DNA of 44,520 nucleotides from a virus. The notes beneath the pieces were generated by a model, which saw nothing but the letters and a program-made list of their open reading frames with translations, ran no database searches and had not been told where the DNA came from. Location: IMG/VR virus record IMGVR_UViG_3300050821_005195, positions 1-44,520 of that record, one strand, 5' to 3'. Positions 7,736-17,512 of this stretch are shown here, piece after piece (position 1 is the stretch's first letter; each line of letters starts with the position of its first letter). The translations under genes were made by a program, and so were the position numbers.

Positions 7736-10700
7736 TAGTAGCTCCCACGGATAGGCGTCCACGGGTCGGCGTCGAGCGAGAGCACCAAACGGCTGACCTC
7801 GAACCATTCGTTGATGCAGTGCGTGCTCAACTCGAAGAAGAAGCGGTTGCCCTTCGAGTTGATAGGCGGCATTTGAGTGTCGCCATACAAATTCGGGTTC
7901 GACAAAGGCACGGGCGGCAAAACCTTGGCGTTCGCGGGATTGAGAGAGTTCGTGAACACCGTGATGCCAAGTTCGCCATTTCCGCTCACGTTCATCGTGC
8001 CAAAACGTGCGCTGAGACGGTGAGAGCCGAGACCAAGCGCCTGAGCCAAATCGGACTTGATGAAGCCGTAGGTTGTGTAGACGCTCTGAATCGGGAGGCC
8101 GTCGTCCGAGAACGCGGTGTCGTTCAACTGATAGACCTTCGAGTTGCCGACGCCATTGCAGAAAAAGATGGGATACGTGGTATCCGCACGAGTGATGAAG
8201 TCCGCATACGGGCAAGGAATCGTCCAGAAACTCCACTTGCGAACCATGTCAAAGCTACGGAGTGTGCCCGTGTAGGTGTTGTGCACGGGGGCTGAAGACG
8301 CGAGTTCCGCAGCCGTGTTCACGTCGCGGTACGAGCACATCAAAATCATGTTCGGAGTCGTCGGGTTCGCGTTCGGAGGCGCGTAAGGCAAATACTGGAA
8401 AGCAGCGGTGCCCGGCCCGGTTGGGATAGGGACGCCGATGTAGATGCGCTTCCGCTTGATGTCGTTCCGCAGCCAGATGGTGTTCCCGTATTGCCAATTG
8501 ATGGCATCCACGATGGGTTGGATTTCCTGAGAAATTTTGATGGGTTCGGAACCAAGGAACAAATACATGCCGCCTTGAGAGAAGCCCAAAGCGAATTCGT
8601 CGCCCACGTCGTAGGCGTTGATGCCGCAGATTCCGACCTTGTTCGAGACTTCCTTCACGTTCCAGAAAAGAGGTTCGTTCTTGCCGTCGTCCACCGTGGA
8701 CAAAAGCGAGCGGCTCTTCCAGATATAAAGGTTGTCGAAGAGCGGGAACATGCCGACGATGGGTTGCGAGTTCGTGCCCGCGCACCCCAAGTTGCCGGTC
8801 ACTTGGTCGTAGGCGTCGAAGTTGTTCGCATAGGAAGCACGAGCCTGCGTTGAGAGCACGGGTTCCTGCGTCGGAAATGGCTCGATGCGGTCAATCAAGA
8901 AGTTGCCGCCGTTCGGCACATTCGCGCCGTAGATACGGAATTCCAAATCGAAAGGCGTCGGTTGCGGATTCGGATTCGGTGGCGGAGCCGGAGGATTGAT
9001 AGGCGTGAGTCGGAATGCAGCCGTGAGACCATCCAAGCCTGCACCCGTGAGTCCGGTCCACGTCGGTGAAAAAGTTCCGGTCGAACTGACTTGCTTATAA
9101 GCGGAGCACAGATATTGGAGACCCGAACCATTCCACGCCGAGGTCACCTTTGCAAGTGCGGTGAATCCCGTGGGCGCGGTGCCGTTCGACGCCACGTCGG
9201 AGATAATAAGGTCGTTTGCGTTCGCGGTCGTGATGGTGCCGGAATTGAATGTGGACGACAAGCCGGTCGAGTTCATCGCCGTGCCATCCAAGGTAATCGG
9301 CGTCAACAGTCCATTCCATTCCGAGAAATGGGCGAGCATGAAAGAGTTGCCGTGCGAATTGAAGCCTTCGTCAATGTGCACGGTCGTGCTTCCACCTACG
9401 GCATTCTGAGCAATGAGTACGTACTTGTTGTACTCGGAGCCGGAGGCTACGTCGTCGGCGATGTAGGCGACCCACTGGTTGCCGTTGTTGTCTGTGACTG
9501 TCAGACGGTTCGGTGTGCCCGGACCCGAGTTGTAATGGAAACTCGTGTAGATGAGCATCAACGAATCGCCCTTCGTGACTGGCGAGGGGTACGTGAAGAA
9601 AATTGTGTTGTCACGGTGGTCGTTGTAAATCGGGTGCATTGACGCCGTGCCTTGCTGGACAAGCGACGCCTGATAGACGGGCGGTCCCGGTGGAGGCGGT
9701 GGTGGAGGCGGAGGCGTACCGGGCTGAGTCGAGATAGGAATCGTGAGCAATGGGCCGGTGAAGATTTGCGACGTAGGCGTCAACGTGGAGAGTGCAACCG
9801 TGAAGCTGCCGATGACCGAATTGAGGCTCGGACGATACAAGTCAACGACGAGAGTTCCTCCCGCGTTCGGCGTCAAAGCGGAAGCCGTCAAGCGGACGCT
9901 ATACGTCGTGTTGGCGGCGATGATGGGAATACCGTATTCGTCGAAGGCTGCGGTCTGCGTGATGCGACCCATCACGGCTTGTGTGCTGCCCGTCGTGTTC
10001 TGGACTTGATAAGCATCGCCAAATAGTGGCGAAGTCGTGACGGAGCCGCCGTAAGGCACAGTGGGGTCAATCGTCCAACCAAGCGGATAGGTCTGGTTGG
10101 CGAGACCCGGATTCTGAGTCGCGGAGATGACACCGGCACCGCCGTCGAAACTCAAATTCTGCATGTTTTGAATCTTGTTGTTTTCGCCCCACCAGAAAAG
10201 ACGTTCGGCGTAGTTGACGACGCCCAAACAAGAACCGAGTTCGATGGTCTGTTGGTAGTTGCGGCCCTGCACGCTAATCGCGGTCGAACTGAGCAAGACT
10301 CCATCCGGGAACGAGAGCGTGACTTGAGTCGTGACGTTATCGTTGATGACGGTGCTGGAGTAGGTGACGTTTTGGCCGTTGCTCTGGACCGTGACGGGAG
10401 TCGGGATGTAGAAGAAGAAGCCCGTGACCTGACCTTCGGTTCCGGCTGGCGTGAAAGCTAGAATGCGGGCCACGACATCGGCGGGGCCTCTCGGAATCTG
10501 TGAGACCGAGATAGATGACGCTCCCTCATTGACATCGAATTGGGCGAAGTCGGATGCGGGTGTGATGCCACCATTGCGGGTCTGGAAGAGAACCACGCAT
10601 TGACGCGGCCCCGCCGCGACGATACCAGCGGTTTCAATCGTGCCGCCCGTCCCTGTTCCAAAGATGGCGAGCGGGTCGAAGACGAACTGCGTCCCGAAGA

Positions 10701-13700
10701 TGATGCCGTTTCCTTGTTCGGCGGCGGAACTGATGTTCGGCGACACGATGGTCACCGAGAAGGTGTTGGTGCTCGCCGAAGTGATGACTTGATTGACGAC
10801 GTTGAAGATTCCGTTTCCGTTTGTCGTCGCGGTCACGGTCACGAATTGACCGGGCGTCGGCGCGGCTCCGCTCACGAGCACGTAGGTGTAGGTGGCGACG
10901 TTGCCGCTCAGCACCGTGGACGTGATTTCGAGCTGGCTCGCGTTCGGCGTGCTGAGCACGGTCCAAGTGCTGTCGTAGCCCGCCACCGAGTTGCCGGTGA
11001 CCGAGAAACTTCCGCCGACTTCCAAGTAAGGAACTTGAGCCGAAGTCGTGACTGTGGCTTGTGTGGCCTGAACCGTGACACCGGATGGCGTGTGTGCGTT
11101 GTAGAACGTGGATGGAGTAATTTGGAATTGAATCCAGTTCGAAGAACTTCCAGTCGTCACGGAACCGATGGCGCTCACGGTGTAGAACTTCGGAGCGTTG
11201 ACGCCGGTCGGGTCGTTGTTAATCTGGAAGCCGTTGATTGACGGCAAGCCAGAGACGACGATGTTTGTGCCAACCGTGATGTAACCGGGGCGGGAGAAAG
11301 ATGTTGCGGGCGTGAATGTGAAGACGTTGCCCGGATTGCTGCCCGACCCCGAACTGATGGTGATGAAATCGTGGCTGCTCACGGGCATCGCAATGGCGGG
11401 ATTCTGTTCGATGTCAACGATGGCGGTGCCAGCCACGGTGGAGGAACAAACCGGAGCCGCTCCCGGACCCACTTGCGACACGCGGTCGAAGTAAGTGGCA
11501 TCGTATTGACGAGGCATGTCCGTGCCTTGCGTCAGGTCGCTGAGCGCGATGTATTCGCGTTCGTCTGCCGTCACCGACTTTGCGAATGTGTTCGGTTCGA
11601 TGGCGGTGTAGAAGGCACGAAGCTGATTCGGCTCCGCCTCGACTTGTTCCTGCCAGAAGGTGCCTCCCGCATCGAGGGCCAACGTGAGGTTCGTGCCGTC
11701 AGGCTGCGAGAACGTCTTGATGTAGTTGAAATTTTGCGGCGGATTCGTGGTCGTGAAGACCGTGAGGTCAACACCAGACACATCGAAAGTGATTTCCTCG
11801 CCGTTTGGCGCGAACGCTTGAACGTTGAAGCCGAACATCGGGTCATTGACGACGGCAGGCGTCAAATTCGCGCCGAGGCCCCACGTGTTCACCGGCCCAC
11901 CCACGGTGAATGAACTATCGGAGGTCTGGAGTTGGAATGTGTAGGTCGGAGACAATTCGGCGGCGTGGCCGCAATCGCCGGGGATGTTCGCGGGGCGAAT
12001 CAACGAAATCTGGAAGACGGCATCCGATGGCAGAGCGCCGGTGACAAGCGAGGCCGTGCCCGTGTCCGAGGAACTTCCCGAGCCGGGCGGGTAATCGGAG
12101 TGAGTGAAAGCGGCGGTGAAAGAAGTCCCGCTCGATGACAGCACGATGACGATTACGTTGTTGAGGAACGTGGCATTCGTCAGACCTGCGAGCAAAATGG
12201 ACTCACCGGGCGTGAAAGTGTTGGCGCAGAACACGGTCAGGATGTTCGACGAAATCGTGACGGCGGTGATTGACGCCGAGACCTGCGGAAGATTCTCGTT
12301 ACCATTTACTTGAACTTGGAGACCGAGGATGTTTTCCGTGGTCGGGATGTTGAATCCGAAAGCCGTGGCTTGAAGATATTGAGATTGAGAGCAAGAGGAA
12401 GGCGGCACCAAGTTGGCGTACATCAACGGCGAGCCGGTAAATTCTTGCGTGTAAATCGCGGTGCCTCCCGCAGTCGGGCCGAAGTTCTGGAGATAGACCA
12501 TGTTCGCTTCGGCGCTAGTCCCGCTCACCGGGCCGGGGTTGAACTTCTGTGTGAATGTTGGCAATGCGCTCCAGAAAAGAGCGTTGCCGTCCGGCGACTG
12601 GAAACTCGGGTTGAAACTCGTGCGTGCAGCGGGGTCAATTGCGATATTGATTGAAGAACCGGGACCGCTCGGCACCTTGGCGATGTACGGCAATCCATCG
12701 GTGCCTACGACGAAATCATTTGCCAAATAATGTGTGCCAGAGTTCCACGTGCCGTGGCTCGGATATTGTGCAGTCGGCTGCACGGAGTTCTGCGTGATTC
12801 CAACCAAGTCGTAGGTCGCTTGCACGCCTAAAGTCGCGGGATTGATGATGTTGATTACGCATTCGCGGTTGTTCGGGTAGCTCACCGCAGGTCTGATGGG
12901 CACGGCGAGACTCGTGTTTGCAAGCCATGGTTGAGCCTTCATCGCACGCATGGCGGAAAGCGGGATGTCGAACGTGCCGTTGTAAAACGGCGAAGGGTCG
13001 GTCTGGCCGGATTGGAAAGCGATTTGGTGACCATCCGTCAGGCTGAATGCGCCCAAGTCACTCGCGCTGGTGTCCGTCAACACGTTGAAGGCAGGTGCCA
13101 CGATGACGGAGTTGTTCGCCGCCCAATAAGCACAGAACGGGAAATTACGGGTGACCGGAGTTCCGCTCTGCCACTGGTTGCCCGGAATCGTGAAGCGCAA
13201 CTGGACATTGCTCATCCACGGGTCGGGAGGATAGCCGCCCGGAGCCGTTGTGGTTCCATCGGCGGGATTCCAAGAGATAAGATAGAGATTGGTGTTTGCA
13301 CTCGTGACACACGCCCACCAGAAAACGCCGGAAGAATCCGCCCATACAGAAAGTGGTTCAATCCCGCTTGGTGCGCCACCGGGAGGAAAGGCTCCGGCAT
13401 CGAATGTCGCCTTGACGCTCATCGCCGTCAAGTCAATGACTTGGATTAAAGTGCTGCTCAGGGCTTGGTCTTGGCAAGCCATCGCAACGTAGTGGTGGCC
13501 GTCGCTTAGCGTCGTGATTGCCCAATCTGGATTGTTGCCGACGAAAACCGAATTGACGGAACCCGTGTTGCTCGGAGCCGGATGCAAGTCGTCGTAACCG
13601 AGAGCCGCGACTTCCAAGAATGTTGCGGGGTCAATTTTGTGCAAACGGCACAAGCCGTTTCCAAAGTTTGCGCTATTCTTGCGGCTATGCCCGTAGAGGA

Positions 13701-14562
13701 ATCCATCCGGGTCTTGGAACCAAACCGTGGAGCCGTCCTCGAAACCTTGGATGTCACCAGTCTGACCCGCTGAGTTGGGATTGAACGGCCAGAACCAAGT
13801 CGCGGTGCAGGTCTTCGTGTTCAAATCGTATTTTTGAATTGCTTGGTTGTCGTAAACATAGGACATGACCCAAATCGAGTGACCATCGGGGTCTAGCATC
13901 ATGGACCACGCGCCAGCGATACCCGAGTAGGTGTCGAGCATGGAGTTGACGCCGATGTCGGAGACCGTGACGCCGCCGACGCTATAGTGAGCGTTGACGC
14001 TTTGGTCGTACCACGTGCTGTCCACGACGGAATCGTGAGTGTTCTGGTTGATGTGAGCCGCGACCGCGATTGCGGTCTCGGAGCCGGGGTTCACGACTAC
14101 CACGGTACCCAAAGTGCTGCCGTCGTTGCCCGACGTGAACGTGAGCGTGCCGTTCGGCACGGGACCGCCGCTGCTCGTGAGAACAGCGGAGAGGATGAGA
14201 GCCTTGGTTACGTCTTGAAGAATGAAAGCGGAGCCACTGCCGTAGCCAGCGGCATTGAGGGTCACGGAGGCATAGGTGCCGGGAGTATCGTGGGCGATGT
14301 TGGCGGGACTGGTCCAAGGTGTCTGGCACCCGGATTGAGGAGCGACAGCATTAGCGCCGAAGCCCGCATGGGATTCGACGAATAAATCAGGGAATGAATA
14401 CACGTTTTGCGTACCGGCTCGCGTGCGAGCGGAGCCGATACGGAAGTCCATGTTTTGGTTGTACGCGGACGCGCCCTCGGGCAGGTCGGGCGCTGTCATC
14501 TCAGGGACGGCACCGCCCCACACGGTGAGCGGCGCGTCCTTTGTTCCGAGGACGTTGTTCAC
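7735..14562 (-). CDS. Giant tail nozzle-like structural protein (2275 aa)
   Basis: This is the largest gene of the phage. The N-terminus (LTVWGGAVPEMTAPDLPEGA, then MDFRIGSARTRAG) and the last 350 residues (QPIVGMFPLFDNLYIWKSRS, then GIGVP-like strands to the C-terminus) resemble podoviral nozzle or tail-tubular B proteins, which are normally well under half this length. The excess comes from insertions. A beta-propeller-like region spans about 215-640 (SIWVMSYVYDNQAIQKYDLN and similar strands). Several short Ig-like beta modules lie at about 780-1300. A roughly 225-residue beta-sandwich domain (about 1628-1853) is isolated by a run of nine prolines on one side and PPAPPPNPNPQPTP on the other. 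It starts on GTG at 14562 with GGAG 8 bases upstream. It is coupled to the downstream gene by TAATG. The inserts may be host-binding modules. Confidence 0.78.
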   Translation of the reverse strand: MNNVLGTKDAPLTVWGGAVPEMTAPDLPEGASAYNQNMDFRIGSARTRAGTQNVYSFPDLFVESHAGFGANAVAPQSGCQTPWTSPANIAHDTPGTYASVTLNAAGYGSGSAFILQDVTKALILSAVLTSSGGPVPNGTLTFTSGNDGSTLGTVVVVNPGSETAIAVAAHINQNTHDSVVDSTWYDQSVNAHYSVGGVTVSDIGVNSMLDTYSGIAGAWSMMLDPDGHSIWVMSYVYDNQAIQKYDLNTKTCTATWFWPFNPNSAGQTGDIQGFEDGSTVWFQDPDGFLYGHSRKNSANFGNGLCRLHKIDPATFLEVAALGYDDLHPAPSNTGSVNSVFVGNNPDWAITTLSDGHHYVAMACQDQALSSTLIQVIDLTAMSVKATFDAGAFPPGGAPSGIEPLSVWADSSGVFWWACVTSANTNLYLISWNPADGTTTAPGGYPPDPWMSNVQLRFTIPGNQWQSGTPVTRNFPFCAYWAANNSVIVAPAFNVLTDTSASDLGAFSLTDGHQIAFQSGQTDPSPFYNGTFDIPLSAMRAMKAQPWLANTSLAVPIRPAVSYPNNRECVINIINPATLGVQATYDLVGITQNSVQPTAQYPSHGTWNSGTHYLANDFVVGTDGLPYIAKVPSGPGSSINIAIDPAARTSFNPSFQSPDGNALFWSALPTFTQKFNPGPVSGTSAEANMVYLQNFGPTAGGTAIYTQEFTGSPLMYANLVPPSSCSQSQYLQATAFGFNIPTTENILGLQVQVNGNENLPQVSASITAVTISSNILTVFCANTFTPGESILLAGLTNATFLNNVIVIVLSSSGTSFTAAFTHSDYPPGSGSSSDTGTASLVTGALPSDAVFQISLIRPANIPGDCGHAAELSPTYTFQLQTSDSSFTVGGPVNTWGLGANLTPAVVNDPMFGFNVQAFAPNGEEITFDVSGVDLTVFTTTNPPQNFNYIKTFSQPDGTNLTLALDAGGTFWQEQVEAEPNQLRAFYTAIEPNTFAKSVTADEREYIALSDLTQGTDMPRQYDATYFDRVSQVGPGAAPVCSSTVAGTAIVDIEQNPAIAMPVSSHDFITISSGSGSNPGNVFTFTPATSFSRPGYITVGTNIVVSGLPSINGFQINNDPTGVNAPKFYTVSAIGSVTTGSSSNWIQFQITPSTFYNAHTPSGVTVQATQATVTTSAQVPYLEVGGSFSVTGNSVAGYDSTWTVLSTPNASQLEITSTVLSGNVATYTYVLVSGAAPTPGQFVTVTATTNGNGIFNVVNQVITSASTNTFSVTIVSPNISSAAEQGNGIIFGTQFVFDPLAIFGTGTGGTIETAGIVAAGPRQCVVLFQTRNGGITPASDFAQFDVNEGASSISVSQIPRGPADVVARILAFTPAGTEGQVTGFFFYIPTPVTVQSNGQNVTYSSTVINDNVTTQVTLSFPDGVLLSSTAISVQGRNYQQTIELGSCLGVVNYAERLFWWGENNKIQNMQNLSFDGGAGVISATQNPGLANQTYPLGWTIDPTVPYGGSVTTSPLFGDAYQVQNTTGSTQAVMGRITQTAAFDEYGIPIIAANTTYSVRLTASALTPNAGGTLVVDLYRPSLNSVIGSFTVALSTLTPTSQIFTGPLLTIPISTQPGTPPPPPPPPPGPPVYQASLVQQGTASMHPIYNDHRDNTIFFTYPSPVTKGDSLMLIYTSFHYNSGPGTPNRLTVTDNNGNQWVAYIADDVASGSEYNKYVLIAQNAVGGSTTVHIDEGFNSHGNSFMLAHFSEWNGLLTPITLDGTAMNSTGLSSTFNSGTITTANANDLIISDVASNGTAPTGFTALAKVTSAWNGSGLQYLCSAYKQVSSTGTFSPTWTGLTGAGLDGLTAAFRLTPINPPAPPPNPNPQPTPFDLEFRIYGANVPNGGNFLIDRIEPFPTQEPVLSTQARASYANNFDAYDQVTGNLGCAGTNSQPIVGMFPLFDNLYIWKSRSLLSTVDDGKNEPLFWNVKEVSNKVGICGINAYDVGDEFALGFSQGGMYLFLGSEPIKISQEIQPIVDAINWQYGNTIWLRNDIKRKRIYIGVPIPTGPGTAAFQYLPYAPPNANPTTPNMILMCSYRDVNTAAELASSAPVHNTYTGTLRSFDMVRKWSFWTIPCPYADFITRADTTYPIFFCNGVGNSKVYQLNDTAFSDDGLPIQSVYTTYGFIKSDLAQALGLGSHRLSARFGTMNVSGNGELGITVFTNSLNPANAKVLPPVPLSNPNLYGDTQMPPINSKGNRFFFELSTHCINEWFEVSRLVLSLDADPWTPIRGSY

Positions 14563-14575
14563 CGTTTAACTCCGA

Positions 14576-14944
14576 TTAGCTTGCGATGCTGAAGGTCTGC
14601 TCGACGCTCACGGTATCCGAGTCAATCGTGCCCGCGAATTCGGCGAAGCCAGCAATCGGAGGAGAGCCTGCGGTGCCCGGCACATAAGCCATCAACTTGT
14701 CCGTCGCCGGGTTGTAACGCCAGAAAACCGGAGAAGGCGGATTCGAGATGGAGTCCTGCTTCGAGACTACGGGAACATTCGAAGACGGACTTGTGTTGAA
14801 GAGCGACGCGATGCCCAACGGCCCGAAGCCGCCCGCCACATAGGTGCCGCCGACAATCGTGACTGTCGCACGGCAGATGATGGAGTTGCGGTCGCCGCCG
14901 TTTTGCTGTTGCGCCGGAGCAATCGTGAATGATGCGTTAGACAT
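14576..14944 (-). CDS. Small virion protein (tail or head decoration)
   Basis: Encodes 122 residues, predicted almost wholly beta (SIICRATVTIVGGTYVAGGFG through TVSVEQTFSIAS). No Cys-based motif, signal peptide or membrane segment is seen. It lies between adaptor and nozzle genes and has an AGGA-type site before ATG 14944. The compact beta fold and position suggest a decoration or tail-interface protein, but I do not recognise a named family. Confidence 0.6.
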   Translation of the reverse strand: MSNASFTIAPAQQQNGGDRNSIICRATVTIVGGTYVAGGFGPLGIASLFNTSPSSNVPVVSKQDSISNPPSPVFWRYNPATDKLMAYVPGTAGSPPIAGFAEFAGTIDSDTVSVEQTFSIAS

Positions 14945-14974
14945 TGGTCCTGTCCTTGGTACTTGGATTTACTT

Positions 14975-15745
14975 CTAGTACGTGCCCCCGATGCCCCAAT
15001 CTCCGGTGTTGCCGCCCCACGCCTGACGGCGGTAGCGACGACGCTGGTTCTTGCGAGCATTGCGGTTGCAAATCTGTTTAATCATTTGGTCGGCGTCAGC
15101 CTTGAGGTTATCCGCTTGGACGCTGCCACGAGACTTGGCGTAGTAGTACGCGACCAAGTTTGCGAGTGCGTTCGTCGTGCCTCGCATCGGGATGATGTCG
15201 TTCGGCTGAGTCACAAAAGGCAGCCGCGCCTCATAACGACAACGAAGGTCATTCGGCTGTGTGGCACCGAGCAAATAAATCGCATCCCCACGCCATTCGA
15301 ATTCGCGGATGCGGAAACTCTGGAAATACGAAGGCAGTCCGTCTTCCGGCTGTCCCATCGGTTGGAACGGTTGATTGGTACCCGTTTGACGCTCCCACAT
15401 ACGCCATGGCACCAAAAGGTCTTGAGGCAAGACGGGCGTCGCATGGGTTTGCAGCCCGTCGAAATATCCGGCGTAAGAAACGTTGGTGTACTGATTCGGG
15501 TCGTTGACCGCCACGGGCAAAATCGGAGACAACACGACTTCTTTCGTGAAGGTCGAGATTCCGTTGTTCGCCAACTCATCCTGCGTGTACTCGATGGCCT
15601 CGTTCAGGTATTCCCAAGTGTCGGGATTCGTGTCGGCGAGTTCCGACGTGCCGGAAAAGTTCATCAAGTTGAGAATCGAGCGAGCACGGTTGAGCACTCG
15701 TGCCGCCGTTCCATACGTCGCTGTTTGAATTAGCTGTGTGCCCAT
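14975..15745 (-). CDS. Head-tail adaptor (tail tubular A-like)
   Basis: Encodes 256 residues. A helical N-terminus (ARVLNRARSILNLMNF, then WEYLNEAIEYTQDELANNG) precedes a mixed beta core (residues 65-180, including FRIREFEWRGDAIYLLGA). The C-terminal helices (ALANLVAYYYAKSRGSVQAD) end in a very basic tail (RNARKNQRRRYRRQ). This helix, strand, helix order matches podoviral adaptor proteins that sit between portal and nozzle. The order adaptor, small protein, nozzle in one transcript supports it. ATG 15745 overlaps the upstream stop (TAATG). Confidence 0.75.
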   Translation of the reverse strand: MGTQLIQTATYGTAARVLNRARSILNLMNFSGTSELADTNPDTWEYLNEAIEYTQDELANNGISTFTKEVVLSPILPVAVNDPNQYTNVSYAGYFDGLQTHATPVLPQDLLVPWRMWERQTGTNQPFQPMGQPEDGLPSYFQSFRIREFEWRGDAIYLLGATQPNDLRCRYEARLPFVTQPNDIIPMRGTTNALANLVAYYYAKSRGSVQADNLKADADQMIKQICNRNARKNQRRRYRRQAWGGNTGDWGIGGTY

Positions 15746-15897
15746 TATTGAACCTGCGTGGTCTTACCTTTTGGGTAGACCCGATACATGACCCCGCTCA
15801 CTAACGCCCACACGAGTGTGTTCGCCGCTGACGCCGCTGCTTGAGCCTCGCCGAGGCTCGCGTAAGTTTGAGGAACCTTCTGAGTACCGATAGCCAT
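15745..15897 (-). CDS. 50-residue hypothetical protein
   Basis: Short gene linked by TAATG overlaps to both the fibre gene before it and the adaptor gene after it, which supports real translation. The sequence has one Ala-rich helix (SLGEAQAAASAANTLVWALV) and a basic end (YRVYPKGKTTQVQ). No family recognised. It may be a small structural or assembly protein. Confidence 0.65.
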   Translation of the reverse strand: MAIGTQKVPQTYASLGEAQAAASAANTLVWALVSGVMYRVYPKGKTTQVQ

Positions 15898-17222
15898 TAC
15901 GCTTGCACCAATGCGTCCGTGGAGTACACGTGCCATCCGGCGCTCGACGGCGGGCTGCCTCCGGCATCCGCACTCCAATACACAGGCACACCGGAACCAA
16001 AGCCCGAGGCTTCGCCAACCTTGCGACCATTGGTCGCATAGGCGAGTTGTCCTTCGACGCCCGCAGGCAAAAGAGCCACGGTGTACTTCTGCAAAATAGG
16101 AAGGATGAGAGTCGGTGCGGTCTGGAGCACGACTTCGCCGGTTCCCGTGGTACCGTTCGTCAAATCCGAGGCTGCGGGTTGCGCGGAATGCAAAACACCG
16201 CTCGTGTCCAAACTCGTCAAGAATTGGTGGCTAACCGCCGTGTAAGCCTGCACGCCGCCGATGCTCGAAGCCCCGGGGAATGGCAAATCCGCTCCGATAA
16301 GGCTGCGAGCCGTGATTGGTCCCGCACCGCCCGTCGTCGGGGATGCGAGCACGAGGTTCGCGTTCTGGTTCTGGAAATCAAAGGTGACGGCAATCGTGCC
16401 GGAGGTCGTGATGGGACTTCCCGTCACACCGCTCGTGAACAATGTGCCCGGCGTCACCGTCAAAGCGACGCTCGACACCGAACCAGCGCCAAGAGTGGCG
16501 ATGTCATTCGCTGTCAGTGCACGGAATGTCCATGTGCCGGGGGAACCGCTTATGGGTCCAGCCGCGACGAAGTTCGCCGGGATATTGTTCTGCTTCCCGA
16601 TGGTGATGGTGCCGTTCGACGTAATGGGGCCGGTGACCGTGAAGACATCGGTAGGCACCGCGATGGCGACGCTCGTCACCGAGCCTCCACCGGGAGCCAA
16701 CACAACTTGGTCGAGATAGATGACGGTCGGGAATTGAATGCCGCCGCTCGTCGAGTATTCCTGAATCGTGTAGAAGCCGGTCGCCGCGTAGAAGAAGTAG
16801 TGACCGTAGCCGTCGCTCTGGAACGGGTTCGGGAGCACGGAAGTCGTGACGGCCCCACCGGAAATATAGGTGCCCGGATTCGAGGCAGCGGCGACTACGA
16901 CGTTGTTGCCGCTCACCGACAAGACTTTCCAGATGTTGTTGAAAGTTGATGGACTCACGCCCACGACGGCGATGTACGAGCCGGGAACCACGTCGGACGG
17001 TGGCGTGGCGGTGAAGCCAAACGTGAGTTGACCACCAATCCAAGAAGCACTGGAGATAGAGGCTGAGTTTGTGTTGGGGGCGGCAAAAATTTGGGCCAGT
17101 GGGCTGCCCGGTTGCGTCGTGATATTGGCGGGTTGAGTTAGAACGGCAATGAAGGCCCCCGCGATAGCTTGCGTCGGGTAGGAATTCAGGATGGTGCCGT
17201 CGTAACGAAAGTAGGTTGACAT
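15897..17222 (-). CDS. Tail fibre-like protein
   Basis: Encodes 441 residues, rich in Thr, Ser, Gly and Val with beta-strand periodicity. Residues 1-30 (MSTYFRYDGTILNSYPTQAI) look like a virion-attachment head. Repeats of the type PGS-x-SVTSVA/SVSSVALTVTPG and PITTSGTI lie at about 180-280, as in trimeric fibre shafts. The C-terminus (YATNGRKVGEASGFGSGVPV, then a Trp-Tyr end) matches a short capping domain common on fibre-like proteins of soil phages. It lies between the small membrane protein gene and the adaptor gene. It probably contacts the host surface together with the 1120-residue fibre. Confidence 0.75.
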   Translation of the reverse strand: MSTYFRYDGTILNSYPTQAIAGAFIAVLTQPANITTQPGSPLAQIFAAPNTNSASISSASWIGGQLTFGFTATPPSDVVPGSYIAVVGVSPSTFNNIWKVLSVSGNNVVVAAASNPGTYISGGAVTTSVLPNPFQSDGYGHYFFYAATGFYTIQEYSTSGGIQFPTVIYLDQVVLAPGGGSVTSVAIAVPTDVFTVTGPITSNGTITIGKQNNIPANFVAAGPISGSPGTWTFRALTANDIATLGAGSVSSVALTVTPGTLFTSGVTGSPITTSGTIAVTFDFQNQNANLVLASPTTGGAGPITARSLIGADLPFPGASSIGGVQAYTAVSHQFLTSLDTSGVLHSAQPAASDLTNGTTGTGEVVLQTAPTLILPILQKYTVALLPAGVEGQLAYATNGRKVGEASGFGSGVPVYWSADAGGSPPSSAGWHVYSTDALVQA

Positions 17223-17432
17223 TTAGCTCTGTCCTTGGTCGCCATCGCCGCTTCGCTTCGAGAAACAGGCATGGCCCGTGATTGCGCCGATGACCGTTCC
17301 GGCGAAGGCCACATAAGAGGGGTCAAGGCGGTGATACCAAGACAAAGCAGTGCCGATGCCAAAAATTCCTACGAGAATAGGAATGTGATGGTCGGCGCAG
17401 TCGGAGAGAATTTTGTCAATTTTGAGCCACAT
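17223..17432 (-). CDS. Small two-helix membrane protein, holin candidate
   Basis: Encodes 69 residues with two hydrophobic segments (about 18-33, IPILVGIFGIGTALSW, and 38-55, SYVAFAGTVIGAITGHA) joined by a short polar loop. It has a charged N-terminus and a polar C-terminus (SKRSGDGDQGQS). This is the outline of a small holin. The lysozyme at 39115 lacks a signal peptide and needs one. The gene lies far from the lysozyme and inside the late operon, which weakens the call. Other membrane candidates are at 29076 and 36263. Confidence 0.55.
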   Translation of the reverse strand: MWLKIDKILSDCADHHIPILVGIFGIGTALSWYHRLDPSYVAFAGTVIGAITGHACFSKRSGDGDQGQS

Positions 17433-17512
17433 AAAACATCCACCAAGGAACCGTGTAGTTCCCCCACAGGAGAATCAAGGGCGTTCCACGATTCCCTGAT
17501 GGAAGACCTTTG

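Noticed and set aside
17470-17500. CACAGGAGA on the + strand with an ATG 27 bases later
   Set aside because: Spacing is too long and the frame runs into antisense of real genes.
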